DNA of 39,971 nt from CAUPWF01 sp964369425 (GTDB lineage Bacteria; Bacillota; Clostridia; Lachnospirales; Lachnospiraceae), in contig CAYJGW010000021.1 of NCBI GenBank assembly GCA_964369425.1, positions 1 to 39,971 on the forward strand, written 5' to 3'. Positions 30,897-39,265 of this stretch are shown piece by piece (position 1 is the first letter of the stretch; each line of letters starts with the position of its first letter). The position numbers were made by a program, and so were the translations under genes. A model generated the notes under the pieces. The model ran no database searches. It had not been told where the DNA came from and saw only the letters and a program-made list of their open reading frames with translations.

Positions 30897-31091
30897 ATGG
30901 AAGAGTTATATAATGAACTCGAAAAACTTGAAGATAATGGAATCCCGATCAAATTGGGAGGAAGCTACTTAAATGCCAAGAAAGTAGTAGAAGCACATAA
31001 AATATGTGAAGAAGGAACCTATATGAAAGATTATCTGGTTGACAATGAGGGAAAAATTAAAGAAGTTCATTTCCATAAGATTAAGCTATAA
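30897..31091 (+). CDS. Small protein of unknown function (64 aa)
   Basis: The product begins MEELYNELEKLEDNGIPI and ends EVHFHKIKL. It is charged and soluble with no membrane segment or cysteine pair, but coding-like throughout, with a pattern of helix (about 1-12), GGSYLNAKKVVEAHKICEEG (helix) and a final beta hairpin (YLVDNEGKIKEVHF). The start is uncertain: an in-frame TTG at 30882 has GAGGTG 13 bases before it, while the ATG at 30897 has GGGAAGAG. I prefer the ATG. It is preceded by a 300-base leader or remnant and followed by the GH18 gene 100 bases later. I do not recognise a named family. Confidence 0.55.
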   Translation: MEELYNELEKLEDNGIPIKLGGSYLNAKKVVEAHKICEEGTYMKDYLVDNEGKIKEVHFHKIKL

Positions 31092-31161
31092 ATCCCCCTC
31101 TAGCTGAGTTTGGAAAAAATAACAGAGATTTGAAAGAAAAATCGCTAAACAAAAGAAAGTT

Positions 31162-31171
31162 ATGGTATAAT
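31162..31171 (+). promoter_or_regulatory. Extended -10 promoter element of the GH18 gene
   Basis: TATGGTATAAT contains TGG directly before a perfect TATAAT (31166-31171), an extended -10 that can work without a good -35; none is seen. It lies 22 bases before the start codon. Confidence 0.4.
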
Positions 31172-31192
31172 AGGTTCGACAGGAGGGACAAA

Positions 31193-33019
31193 ATGAACGG
31201 TAAGAGAAATGAGTCATCAATGTCGGACGCAGAGATTATGATGCGACGTAGAAAGAATAGTGTGCTAAGAAGAAAAAAGCGAAAAAAAAATAGACCTAAA
31301 ATCATCGCTTTGATAGTAATGCTATTGCTGGTATTAGCGGCGGCAGGAATAGGAACAGCAATATACATCATAAAATACGCTCCTACAGATGAGGTAATGA
31401 GTTTAAATGAATATTATGAAATTACGGATGAAAATTCCAGTGTAATTATTGTCGATAATGCGATTAATACAGGCGCAGGGGTAATCGATCAAAATATACC
31501 ATATATTTCCTATGATTTGATCAGCCAAGATTTAAATAGCAGGTTTTATTGGGATTCAAATGAAAATTTATTATTATACACTTTGGCAGAAGGCACAATT
31601 AAAGTAGGCATCGGAGATACGCAATATCAATTAGGGCAAGAAGTCGTAGATGTAGGATATCCATTAGTAAAGACAGAAGGACAAGCTGTGTATATTGCAG
31701 CAGAATTTGTACAACAGTACACCAACATAGAGTATCAGATGTATGAGAACCCAAGCAGACTTGTGGTAACGAGTCAATGGGGTGAGAAGCCTACTGTAGT
31801 GGTTGAAAAAGATACTCAGATTAGATATAGAGGTGGTGTAAAAAGTCCGATATTAGAAGAAGTAACAGCAGGAACTGTATTACCAGTTCTAGAGCAATTT
31901 GATGATTGGATAGAAGTATGCTCAGAGGATGGAGTAATTGGTTATATCAATGCAAAGCATGTAGAAGCGCCATCGACGACAGAGTTTACAAGAGCTTTTG
32001 AAGAACAGGTTTATCCAAATATTTCAAAAGAGTATACGATTAACATGGCATGGCACCAGATTACCGGAAGCCAAGCGAATAACACATTGTTAGAGACGAT
32101 TGCAGATACAAAAGGGTTGACTACTATAGCGCCTACGTGGTTCTTTATCGATGATGTAGAGGGTAATGTCAAATCTTTAGCGAGTGAGCAGTATGTCAAC
32201 TATGCACATCAATCCAATATTGAGGTATGGGCGACGGTGAATGATTTTGATGGAGGAATTGGATCACAAGATGAGACGTTCCAAGTTTTAAGTCACACAT
32301 CAAAACGTGAAAAAGTTATTAATACAGTTATTGCAGAAGCGTTAAAGACAGGAATTGATGGTATCTGTCTAGATATCGAGCTGGTATCAGAAGAGACAGG
32401 ACCTCATTACTTACAATTTATTAGAGAGATGTCAGCAAAGTGTAGACAAAATGAACTGGTTTTATCAGTAGCGAATTATCCGCCGAAGTCTTTCAACGAA
32501 CATTTTAACTATGAAGAACAAGGAAAAGTGGTAGATTATGTCATAATTATGGGATATGATGAACACTATTCAGGGTCGCCAGTGGCAGGTCCGGTATCTT
32601 CTATCAGTTATGTTATAGAAGGGATTGAGTCTATGACAGAGATGGTTCCTGCAGAAAAGGTAATCAATGCAGTTCCATTTTATAGTAGACTTTGGAAGGA
32701 GACGCCAAAGACGGAAGCTGAATTGGCAGAAGATTCAGAATATACAGTGAACGTTTCTAGTCAAGCTTACGGCATGGACGACGCAAGAAATGTGATTGCA
32801 CAAGCTGGAGCAACAACGACTTGGGATGATGAGACAAAACACAACTATGCAACATGGGAGAGTGAAGGTGTCACATATAAGATGTGGTTAGAAGATAATC
32901 AATCTTTAGAAGAGAAATTAAAGGTGATGACGGAACATAACATCGCAGGTTCGGCAGCATGGAAATTAGGCTTTGAAGATGAGAGCACATGGAATGTAAT
33001 AGAGAAGTATATTAATTAA
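31193..33019 (+). CDS. Membrane-anchored SH3/GH18-type peptidoglycan N-acetylglucosaminidase-like protein
   Basis: The 608-residue product has a very basic cytoplasmic N terminus, one membrane segment (about 36-60), a stalk region (about 70-200) with the look of a copper-amine-oxidase N-like domain (IKVGIGDTQYQLGQEV), an SH3 domain (about 205-262) and a GH18 barrel (about 290-608). The catalytic strand reads DGICLDIE (389-396), keeping the acid E396 and D394 of the DxxDxDxE motif with a cysteine at one Asp position. YDEHYSGSPVAGPVSS is typical of the YaaH/SleL spore-cortex or wall branch of GH18. It probably cleaves peptidoglycan glycan chains outside the membrane. GGAGGG lies 5 bases before the ATG. 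It is followed by a strong terminator that overlaps the next gene's start. Confidence 0.85.
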   Translation: MNGKRNESSMSDAEIMMRRRKNSVLRRKKRKKNRPKIIALIVMLLLVLAAAGIGTAIYIIKYAPTDEVMSLNEYYEITDENSSVIIVDNAINTGAGVIDQNIPYISYDLISQDLNSRFYWDSNENLLLYTLAEGTIKVGIGDTQYQLGQEVVDVGYPLVKTEGQAVYIAAEFVQQYTNIEYQMYENPSRLVVTSQWGEKPTVVVEKDTQIRYRGGVKSPILEEVTAGTVLPVLEQFDDWIEVCSEDGVIGYINAKHVEAPSTTEFTRAFEEQVYPNISKEYTINMAWHQITGSQANNTLLETIADTKGLTTIAPTWFFIDDVEGNVKSLASEQYVNYAHQSNIEVWATVNDFDGGIGSQDETFQVLSHTSKREKVINTVIAEALKTGIDGICLDIELVSEETGPHYLQFIREMSAKCRQNELVLSVANYPPKSFNEHFNYEEQGKVVDYVIIMGYDEHYSGSPVAGPVSSISYVIEGIESMTEMVPAEKVINAVPFYSRLWKETPKTEAELAEDSEYTVNVSSQAYGMDDARNVIAQAGATTTWDDETKHNYATWESEGVTYKMWLEDNQSLEEKLKVMTEHNIAGSAAWKLGFEDESTWNVIEKYIN

Positions 33020-33041
33020 AAATCGACGATACATGAAAAGA

Positions 33042-33088
33042 CCTCGCAAGTCATATAGATAATTATATATGATTTGCGGGGGTTTTTT
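33042..33088 (+). terminator. Terminator hairpin overlapping the cwlD ribosome binding site
   Basis: A 16-bp stem (33042-33057 with 33066-33081, two T-G and G-T pairs) has an 8-base loop and is followed by GTTTTTT ending at 33088; the cwlD ATG is at 33089. The GGGGG that serves as the cwlD ribosome binding site (33078-33082) is within the right arm. Confidence 0.85.
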
Positions 33089-33775
33089 ATGAGAAGAATT
33101 GTTTTTGTTGGATTCATGCTGTGCCTATTACTCGGAGGAACACTGTATCATAAGAGGGGGTCAAGTGTAGTCAATGAGGCGAATGTGGGCATGAAAGAGG
33201 AAGAGGTTCAAGTGGTTATAGATGCGGGACATGGAGGAATGGATCCAGGGAAAGTAGGGATTGGGGGAATCCTAGAAAAAGACATTAACCTAAAAATTGC
33301 AAAACAAGTAGATGAACTATTGAAGGAGAAAGGAATATGTGTAATAATGACAAGAGAAGAGGATGTAAGCCTTGGTGATCAAGAGGGAAATAGCAAAAAA
33401 GTTACAGACTTGAGAGCACGCGTGGATTTAATCAATGAGATAGCCCCAGAACTTGTGGTAAGCATACATCAAAACAGTTATACATCCGAGAGCATTAAAG
33501 GGGCACAAGTATTTTATTTCAATGGATCAAAACGCGGCGAGGAGGCTGCGGTTCTCATGCAGAACGCCTTGAAAAGTATTGATAGTGAAAATGATAGGCA
33601 ACCAAAAGCGAATCAGACATATTACATGTTGAGTAATACGGAGGTACCTACAATTATTGTAGAAAGTGGCTTCTTGACAAACGGTGAGGAAGCAGAATTG
33701 CTTGTGGATGAATCATACCAGCTAAAAGTTGCGGAGGCGATTGTGGAAGGGATCCAGAATTACTTAGAACAGTAG
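33089..33775 (+). CDS. cwlD: N-acetylmuramoyl-L-alanine amidase CwlD
   Basis: A zinc amidase that removes peptides from muramic acid during spore cortex muramic-lactam formation. The 229-residue product has an N-terminal signal anchor (about 3-20) and an amidase_3 domain: VVIDAGHGGMDPG (first zinc histidine), LEKDINLKIAK (glutamate ligand), VSIHQNSY (second histidine) and VESGFLTN (catalytic glutamate). Single-domain architecture and length match CwlD rather than multi-domain amidases. I chose the ATG at 33089; it has GGGGG 6 bases upstream, although that site is buried in a terminator hairpin. Sua5, RpiB, Upp and ComEB genes follow closely. Confidence 0.85.
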   Translation: MRRIVFVGFMLCLLLGGTLYHKRGSSVVNEANVGMKEEEVQVVIDAGHGGMDPGKVGIGGILEKDINLKIAKQVDELLKEKGICVIMTREEDVSLGDQEGNSKKVTDLRARVDLINEIAPELVVSIHQNSYTSESIKGAQVFYFNGSKRGEEAAVLMQNALKSIDSENDRQPKANQTYYMLSNTEVPTIIVESGFLTNGEEAELLVDESYQLKVAEAIVEGIQNYLEQ

Positions 33776-33831
33776 AAACATTGGGACTATGCCATGAGAT
33801 ATGCAGGAAAGACAAAGGAAGTAAAAAAAGA

Positions 33832-34941
33832 ATGAACACAGAGATTGTAAAGATAGAAGAAAGTCCCATAGAGGAGCAGAAAGTAGAGCAGATAGAAAAA
33901 CAGATAGAAAAACAAATAGAAAAGGCAGGAGCAATCCTGCGAAATGGTGGCTTAGTAGCAATTCCCACAGAGACAGTTTACGGATTGGGAGCAGATGCTA
34001 GGAATAAAGATGCAGCGTCTAAGACTTATGCTGCAAAAGGGCGTCCATCAGATAACCCCCTTATTGTTCATATTGCAAAGATAGAAGCTATTGACGAGAT
34101 TGCCGTTGGTATATCGGAGAAGGCAAGACGTGTGGCAAAGGCCTTTTGGCCAGGTCCGTTGACTTTGATATTTGAAAAAAATAATCAGATTCCATTTGCA
34201 ACAACTGGCGGGCTTAACACAGTGGCAGTGCGTATGCCAAATCATCCCATCGCTCAGAAGATTATTGAGTGTGGTGGAGGATTTGTATCTGCGCCTAGTG
34301 CGAATTCATCAGGACGGCCAAGCCCAACTACAGCAGCCCATGTATACGAAGATTTATCGGGGAAAATTGATATGATTGTAGATGCAGGGGCAGTAGAAAT
34401 TGGTTTGGAATCTACTATATTAGATATGACAGTGGAACCCCCTATGATTTTAAGACCAGGTTCGATAACAAAAGGGATGATAGAATCCGTTATTGGGCCG
34501 ATTACGGTTGATCAGGTAGTGATGGAAGGTGATTCGAAAGAGGCGCCAAGGGCACCAGGAATGAAGTATAGACATTATGCACCAAAGGGAAAGCTTATAA
34601 TAGTGGAAGGATCCGATGAAGAGGTGGTTAGTGCAATCCAAGCACTGTGTCAGCAGCGTCAAGAAGAGAATTGCAAAGTAGGGATTATTGCAACGAAAGA
34701 AAATGTTGATAAGTATGAGCAAGGTGTGATAAGGTGTATAGGATCGCAGAAGAATCGAGAATCGATTGCACAAAATTTATATAAAATATTAAGGTCTTTT
34801 GATGAGGAAGATGTAGAGTATATCTATAGCGAAGCTTTTTCAAGCGAAGGCATAGGAAAAGCGATTATGAATCGATTGATGAAAGCAGCAGGTCAAAAGT
34901 TAATACAAGCGAAAGTGATTTTGGAGGACAAAGAAAGATGA
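33832..34941 (+). CDS. ywlC: L-threonylcarbamoyladenylate synthase (Sua5/YwlC)
   Basis: Makes threonylcarbamoyl-AMP for the t6A37 modification of ANN-decoding tRNAs. The 369-residue product has the YrdC/Sua5 catalytic domain (about 30-220: VAIPTETVYGLGADA, KGRPSDNPLIVHI, PSANSSGRPSPT, ESTILD, ILRPG) and the C-terminal Sua5 domain, linked by the conserved APGMKYRHYAPKG segment. This two-domain form is normal for Bacillus and Clostridium. The ATG at 33832 with upstream GGAAG is preferred over a TTG at 33781. The N-terminal tail carries a threefold QIEK repeat (see repeat entry). The stop overlaps the next ATG (ATGA). Confidence 0.9.
   Translation: MNTEIVKIEESPIEEQKVEQIEKQIEKQIEKAGAILRNGGLVAIPTETVYGLGADARNKDAASKTYAAKGRPSDNPLIVHIAKIEAIDEIAVGISEKARRVAKAFWPGPLTLIFEKNNQIPFATTGGLNTVAVRMPNHPIAQKIIECGGGFVSAPSANSSGRPSPTTAAHVYEDLSGKIDMIVDAGAVEIGLESTILDMTVEPPMILRPGSITKGMIESVIGPITVDQVVMEGDSKEAPRAPGMKYRHYAPKGKLIIVEGSDEEVVSAIQALCQQRQEENCKVGIIATKENVDKYEQGVIRCIGSQKNRESIAQNLYKILRSFDEEDVEYIYSEAFSSEGIGKAIMNRLMKAAGQKLIQAKVILEDKER
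33889..33924 (+). repeat. Three tandem 12-bp repeats in the Sua5 N-terminal tail
   Basis: Two identical CAGATAGAAAAA units and a third with two changes encode QIEK three times. It is a slippage-prone in-frame repeat that could vary in number between strains without breaking the gene. Confidence 0.8.
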
Positions 34942-35369
34942 TAGGAATAGGATGTGACCATGGAGGTTATGCATTAAAATTAGAGTTGATAAAGTATTTA
35001 GAGAGTCGTCAAATCCCGTTCATAGACTACGGATGTAACGGTGAATCTACAGATTATCCGATATATGGAAAAAAGGTTGCGCAAGGAATTTTAACAGGAG
35101 AGTGTGAGAAAGGGATTGTGATCTGTGGAACTGGAATCGGAATTTCTATTACAGCAAATAAGATTAAAGGGATACGTTGTGCATTGTGTTCGGATTGTTT
35201 TTCGGCAGAAGCTACAAGGTTGCATAACGACACCAATATGCTGGCGTTAGGAGGGCGTGTAGTAGGTCCAGAGTTGGCAGTGAAGATAGTGGACACATTT
35301 TTAAATACACCATTTTCTAACGATGAGAGACATAAGAGAAGAATTGGAATGATTGAACAAGAGGGCTAA
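34938..35369 (+). CDS. rpiB: Ribose-5-phosphate isomerase B
   Basis: Interconverts ribose-5-phosphate and ribulose-5-phosphate. The 143-residue product has the RpiB/LacAB landmarks: IGCDHGGYALK at the N terminus, DYGCNGESTDYP, the catalytic cysteine in VICGTGIGISITANK, and RLHNDTNMLALGGRVVG. Length is typical. The start overlaps the sua5 stop (ATGA) and GGAGGA lies about 11 bases upstream, so the two are translationally linked. It supplies ribose phosphate that, as PRPP, feeds the uracil phosphoribosyltransferase encoded next. Confidence 0.93.
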   Translation: MIGIGCDHGGYALKLELIKYLESRQIPFIDYGCNGESTDYPIYGKKVAQGILTGECEKGIVICGTGIGISITANKIKGIRCALCSDCFSAEATRLHNDTNMLALGGRVVGPELAVKIVDTFLNTPFSNDERHKRRIGMIEQEG

Positions 35370-35387
35370 AGTACAAAGGAGGTAGCT

Positions 35388-36017
35388 ATGGGGAAACTTC
35401 ACGTAATGGATCATCCATTGATTACGCACAAGGTAAACATGATTCGAAGAGAAGAGCTAGGATCGAAAGAATTTCGCTCAATTATCGGTGAGATTGCAAT
35501 GCTCATATGTTATGAGGCTACAAGAGATTTAAAGTTGCAGTCAGTCAAGATTAAAACACCGATCTGTGAGATGGAAGCGCAGGAGTTAGCAGGAAAGAAA
35601 ATGGCTATTGTACCAGTTTTAAGAGCTGGGATAGGAATGGTTGATGGAATGCTTGCTATGGTACCAGCAGCAAAGATTGGGCATATCGGATTGTATAGAG
35701 ATCCTGAGACATTAATGCCTGTGGAGTATTATTGTAAGTTGCCAGCAGACTCAGAGGAACGAGAAGTGTTTGTGGTAGATCCGATGCTTGCAACGGGAGG
35801 TTCTTTAGTAGCAGCCATTGATTTGTTGAAGAAGCGAGGGGTGACTCATATCAGAGCACTTTGTATCTTAGCAGCACCAGAGGGGATTGAGAAATTGCAA
35901 GAAGCACATCCAGATGTTGCTTTGTATGTGGCAGCTGTGGATAGTCATTTAAATGAACATGGATATATTGTACCAGGGTTAGGAGATGCTGGAGACCGTA
36001 TATTTGGAACAAAATAA
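35388..36017 (+). CDS. upp: Uracil phosphoribosyltransferase
   Basis: Salvages uracil to UMP using PRPP. The 209-residue product has the expected length and motifs: HPLITHKVNMIRREELGSKEFR at the start, PVLRAGIGMVDGML, the PRPP loop VDPMLATGGSLVAAI, and the C-terminal uracil-binding YIVPGLGDAGDRIFGT. AAAGGAGG precedes the ATG. It sits between rpiB and the dCMP deaminase gene with gaps of 18 and 17 bases, forming a ribose/pyrimidine salvage block inside the operon. Confidence 0.96.
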   Translation: MGKLHVMDHPLITHKVNMIRREELGSKEFRSIIGEIAMLICYEATRDLKLQSVKIKTPICEMEAQELAGKKMAIVPVLRAGIGMVDGMLAMVPAAKIGHIGLYRDPETLMPVEYYCKLPADSEEREVFVVDPMLATGGSLVAAIDLLKKRGVTHIRALCILAAPEGIEKLQEAHPDVALYVAAVDSHLNEHGYIVPGLGDAGDRIFGTK

Positions 36018-36034
36018 GGTGGTAGATCAGTAAG

Positions 36035-36517
36035 ATGAAAAGAGACGATTATATTAGTTGGGATGAGTATTTTATGGGAGTGGCCCTATTATCAGGGAAG
36101 CGATCAAAAGATCCAAACACGCAAGTGGGATGCTGTATTGTAAGTGAAGATAACCGGATATTATCAATGGGGTATAACGGATTTCCAAGAGGTTGTTCGG
36201 ACGATGAATTTCCATGGGAAAGGGAGGGAGACAATGAACTAGAGATGAAATACGTCTACTCTACCCATAGCGAGTTGAATGCGATATTAAATTATACAGG
36301 TGGAAGCTTAAAGGGTACTAAGCTATACGTATCCTTGTTTCCTTGCCATGAATGTGCGAAAGCAATTATACAATCAGGAATAGTAGAAGTTATTTATGGC
36401 TGTGATAAATATGCAGATACTCCATCGGTGATAGCTTCCAAGAAGATGATGAATGCAGCAGGTGTTGCATATCGAGCATACGAAGCATCCGGTAGAAAGC
36501 TAGTAATTGAAATATAG
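36035..36517 (+). CDS. comEB: dCMP deaminase (ComEB-type)
   Basis: A zinc enzyme that deaminates dCMP to dUMP for thymidylate synthesis. The 160-residue product has the cytidine-deaminase-fold signature: HSELNAI, with the zinc histidine and catalytic glutamate, and PCHECAKAI with the two cysteine ligands. DPNTQVGCCIV and the GYNGFPRGC loop are typical of the dCMP deaminase/ComEB group. AAGGTGG lies 12 bases before the ATG, a rather long spacing. It is the last gene of the cwlD-sua5-rpiB-upp-comEB run and is followed by a terminator. Confidence 0.9.
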   Translation: MKRDDYISWDEYFMGVALLSGKRSKDPNTQVGCCIVSEDNRILSMGYNGFPRGCSDDEFPWEREGDNELEMKYVYSTHSELNAILNYTGGSLKGTKLYVSLFPCHECAKAIIQSGIVEVIYGCDKYADTPSVIASKKMMNAAGVAYRAYEASGRKLVIEI

Positions 36518-36534
36518 AAATTAAAAGATAGAAG

Positions 36535-36569
36535 AAAAGTAGGAGACGAGAAGTTTCCTACTTTTTTTA
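36535..36569 (+). terminator. Intrinsic terminator after comEB
   Basis: AAAAGTAGGA (36535-36544) pairs with TCCTACTTTT (36556-36565), followed by more Ts to 36568. It ends the five-gene run. Confidence 0.85.
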
Positions 36570-36659
36570 TGAATATAATAATGACCAAGCAATATATATT
36601 AAATAGATACTTCTTATTTTGTGAAGGGAAAATGAGTCTAACAGTAAGGAGGGAAATCA

Positions 36660-36872
36660 GTGGAAAAAGAAAAATGGAAAATGTATGTGTTAAGGTTTGT
36701 CATTCGTGCAATGATAGGGCTTGCAACAATCTACTTAGTGAATGGGTACTTAGATACACGAGAGGTAGCAGCGCAGGTAGGGATGAACGGTGTATCTTTT
36801 GTTACAACAGGATTGCTAGGAGTACCAGGAATTGCACTTCTTTACGGAATTACATTTTATCAAATTCTGTGA
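36660..36872 (+). CDS. bofA: Pro-sigma-K processing inhibitor BofA family protein
   Basis: A small membrane protein that in Bacillus holds the SpoIVFB protease inactive until the forespore signals. The 70-residue product has two hydrophobic segments (about 9-28 and 44-68) and the family's C-terminal GVPGIALLYGITFYQIL with its conserved GxPG and LL. The start is a GTG at 36660 with a strong AAGGAGGG 6 bases upstream; it is slightly shorter than many BofA proteins. A longer open frame overlaps in another register but has no conserved content. It sits between the salvage operon and the Tad locus with its own control region. Confidence 0.85.
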   Translation: MEKEKWKMYVLRFVIRAMIGLATIYLVNGYLDTREVAAQVGMNGVSFVTTGLLGVPGIALLYGITFYQIL

Positions 36873-36878
36873 AAAAAA

Positions 36879-36945
36879 TGTCAAGTCTCAGAAGGTTTCA
36901 CGATTAGAAAAGAGACTTGACAATTGTCAGAAAAATATATATAAT
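36879..36945 (+). promoter_or_regulatory. Tad-locus promoter with 11-bp inverted repeat over the -35 element
   Basis: A consensus promoter, TTGACA (36917-36922), 17-base spacer, TATAAT (36940-36945), reads toward the Tad genes. Its -35 is the end of a perfect inverted repeat: TGTCAAGTCTC (36879-36889) and GAGACTTGACA (36912-36922). On the minus strand the repeat is followed by seven Ts, so it could also terminate leftward transcripts. A leader of about 130 bases follows. Confidence 0.7.
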
Positions 36946-37079
36946 GAATGAACAAGAAGTGCAAATGAAATGAATTTTCAGTTTTGTCTAAGAATCTTAA
37001 TTATCAAAAGTTTTATCTAGTTATATCAAACTATGAATATTCCAGCTATGAAGACAATTAAAAAGGGGGTTAGAGATGA

Positions 37080-38045
37080 GTGATTCAAAAAACACTTGTA
37101 ATTTGTGACCATGAGGAAGTATACGCTGATTTTTTAAGTAAGCAATTACTTAGAACGTATAGCAAAGATTTAGTAATCCATAATTTTAATACGCCAGAGC
37201 AGATGATAGACTATGCCAAGAGAGAGCAGATTAGTTATAGTCTCATTGCGGAAGAGTTCCAAGAATCATTGCAACATCTTTTAAAAGGGCAATATTATTG
37301 GATTACGACAGCAAGGGAAAAGGAGTATGAAAATTATATTTATCGATATCAGCCAGCAGAAAAGATCTATGAGAAATTATTTGGACAAACAGGTTGGGAA
37401 GAGCGAAAGCAGAGAATACAAAAGGAGGCGGATAAAAAAATAATAGGGGTATATAATCCATTACATAGATCGGGACAGACTTCATTTGCAAAGGCGCTTT
37501 CGGATCTATATGGGAGCAGTGGAAAAAATGTGTTGTATCTCAATTTAGAGGAATATGCAGGAATCAATGAATACAGCGAAGAGAATCTTGCGAAATTACT
37601 GTATTATATCAAGCAAGAAAAAAAGAGTATTAAGCTACGTCTTACTGGTATTGTATCAAGTGGAGAAGATCATGATTACATCAAGCCTATTTTTGTGAGC
37701 GAGGAACTAAAGCGAATCACAAGAGAAGAGTGGATGCATGTAATTCAACGAATACAAGTAGAGACAGGGTATGAAGTTTTGGTGCTTGATTTGGATAGTT
37801 GTATCCAAGGATTTTGGGAGATATTAGGAGAGTGTAGTCAGATTTTAGTACCAGTGAGAGAGTCTTTTGAACGGGATAAGATTGAGCAATTCCTTCAGAA
37901 TTTAAGGATGACACAGCGCACGCATCTAATTGATAAGATAAGAGAAGTAAGGATACCAGAATATGGAAACGTAACGAATCGGGAGTGTATCGCATCCATT
38001 AAAAAGATGCTTGAAGGGGTGAATTTATATGATTCACATGGATGA
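37080..38045 (+). CDS. tadZ: TadZ/CpaE-like ATPase of the Tad pilus locus
   Basis: Expected to localise the Tad pilus machine at the membrane or pole. The 321-residue product has an N-terminal receiver-like domain (about 1-105: KTLVICDHEEVYADFLSKQL) and a C-terminal MinD/ParA-like domain. The Walker A region is unusual, NPLHRSGQTSFAKAL, without the KGGxGKT lysine signature of MinD; the later VLYLNLEEYAG and VLVLDLDSC strands fit the fold. The start is a GTG at 37080. An ATG 4 bases earlier is out of frame and stops after ten codons, although GGGGG is better spaced for it. It overlaps tadA by 17 bases. Symbol assigned from order and fold. Confidence 0.75.
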   Translation: MIQKTLVICDHEEVYADFLSKQLLRTYSKDLVIHNFNTPEQMIDYAKREQISYSLIAEEFQESLQHLLKGQYYWITTAREKEYENYIYRYQPAEKIYEKLFGQTGWEERKQRIQKEADKKIIGVYNPLHRSGQTSFAKALSDLYGSSGKNVLYLNLEEYAGINEYSEENLAKLLYYIKQEKKSIKLRLTGIVSSGEDHDYIKPIFVSEELKRITREEWMHVIQRIQVETGYEVLVLDLDSCIQGFWEILGECSQILVPVRESFERDKIEQFLQNLRMTQRTHLIDKIREVRIPEYGNVTNRECIASIKKMLEGVNLYDSHG

Positions 38046-39240
38046 ACTGTATCAAAAAGTGTTGGAGCAATTGGATCTCACTTCGGAGATTGAAGACAAA
38101 GACTTAGAAGAGCTTATCTATAGGGTGTTGAGTAGGGAATGCAAAGAACACTATATCGCATTAGAGGAACGAGCTAGAATAGGAAAAGAATTGTTCAATT
38201 CATTTCGAAAATTAGACCTTTTACAAGAATTGCTAGAGGATGAAGATATTACAGAGATTATGATTAATGGAACTGCTAATATTTTTGTAGAGAAAAAAGG
38301 CAAGATCGAATGTCTTGAAAAGCGGTTTTGGTCAAAAGAGAAGCTAGAAGACATCATACAGCAGATCGTAGGGCGAACCAATCGCTTGATTAACGAATCG
38401 AATCCGATTGTGGATTCCAGATTAGAAGATGGTTCAAGGGTCAATGTGGTATTGCAACCAATCGCATTGAATGGACCGATTCTAACAATACGAAAGTTTC
38501 CAAAAGAGCGTATTACCATGGAACATCTATTACGGTTTCAAAGTATCTCGCATCAAGCAGCAAAGTGGTTAGAAAAAATCGTAGCATCCCGTTACAACAT
38601 ATTTATCAGTGGGTCAACCGGGTCCGGAAAAACCACATTTCTAAATGTATTATCTGAATTTATATCTGAGAAAGAACGTATCATTACCATTGAGGACAAT
38701 GCAGAGCTTCAAATCAAAACAATTCCAAACTTAGTAAGTCTAGAGACACGAAATGAAAATGTAGAGGGGGAAGGTGGGATTACGGTTAGAGATTTAATTA
38801 AATCAGCACTACGAATGCGACCAGATCGCATTATCGTAGGAGAAGTGAGAGGACCAGAGGCGATTGATATGGTTATGGCCATGAGTACGGGTCACGACGG
38901 ATCTATATCAACAGCCCATGCCAACACTCCGAAAGATATGTTGAACCGGTTAGAAACTATGATATTGATGGGGATAGAGATTCCGATTGAAGCAATCAGA
39001 AGACAGTTAGTATCCGCCATTGATGTAATGATTCATCTAGGACGTTTGCGAGATGGGCAAAGAAAAGTACTAGAGATTGCAGAAGTAATCGGGTACAAAG
39101 AAGGAGATATACAATTACAGACCATATTTAAGTTTGAAGAAAAAGAGGTGGAACATGAGGCGGTTAAAGGCGAATTGGTTTACATGAACCAATTGTTGCA
39201 TAAAGAAAAGCTTATGGCAGCAGGATATAAAGAAGTATGA
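38029..39240 (+). CDS. tadA: Tad pilus assembly ATPase TadA/CpaF
   Basis: A cytoplasmic secretion-type hexameric ATPase that drives Flp pilin polymerisation. The 403-residue product has the N-terminal domain ending in EDEDITEIMINGTANIFVEKKGK, the phrase SNPIVDSRLEDGSRVNVV, Walker A GSTGSGKTT, the Asp box IITIEDNAELQ, Walker B RPDRIIVGEVRGPEAIDM and the His box TGHDGSISTAHANTP. All are intact. Two starts (38029 and 38038) are possible; GGGGTGA 7 bases before the first favours it. The gene overlaps tadZ at its start and almost touches tadB. Confidence 0.95.
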   Translation: MIHMDELYQKVLEQLDLTSEIEDKDLEELIYRVLSRECKEHYIALEERARIGKELFNSFRKLDLLQELLEDEDITEIMINGTANIFVEKKGKIECLEKRFWSKEKLEDIIQQIVGRTNRLINESNPIVDSRLEDGSRVNVVLQPIALNGPILTIRKFPKERITMEHLLRFQSISHQAAKWLEKIVASRYNIFISGSTGSGKTTFLNVLSEFISEKERIITIEDNAELQIKTIPNLVSLETRNENVEGEGGITVRDLIKSALRMRPDRIIVGEVRGPEAIDMVMAMSTGHDGSISTAHANTPKDMLNRLETMILMGIEIPIEAIRRQLVSAIDVMIHLGRLRDGQRKVLEIAEVIGYKEGDIQLQTIFKFEEKEVEHEAVKGELVYMNQLLHKEKLMAAGYKEV

Positions 39241-39265
39241 ATATTGGGTCGCAGCTGCAAGGGGG

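Noticed and set aside
33889..33924. Tandem 12-bp repeats as a CRISPR or regulatory repeat
   Set aside because: They are direct, without spacers, in frame and encode QIEK three times within the Sua5 tail.
36569..36907. 112-codon plus-strand frame overlapping bofA
   Set aside because: It reads through the terminator, has no RBS and no protein-like pattern; the BofA frame has a strong RBS and conserved residues.
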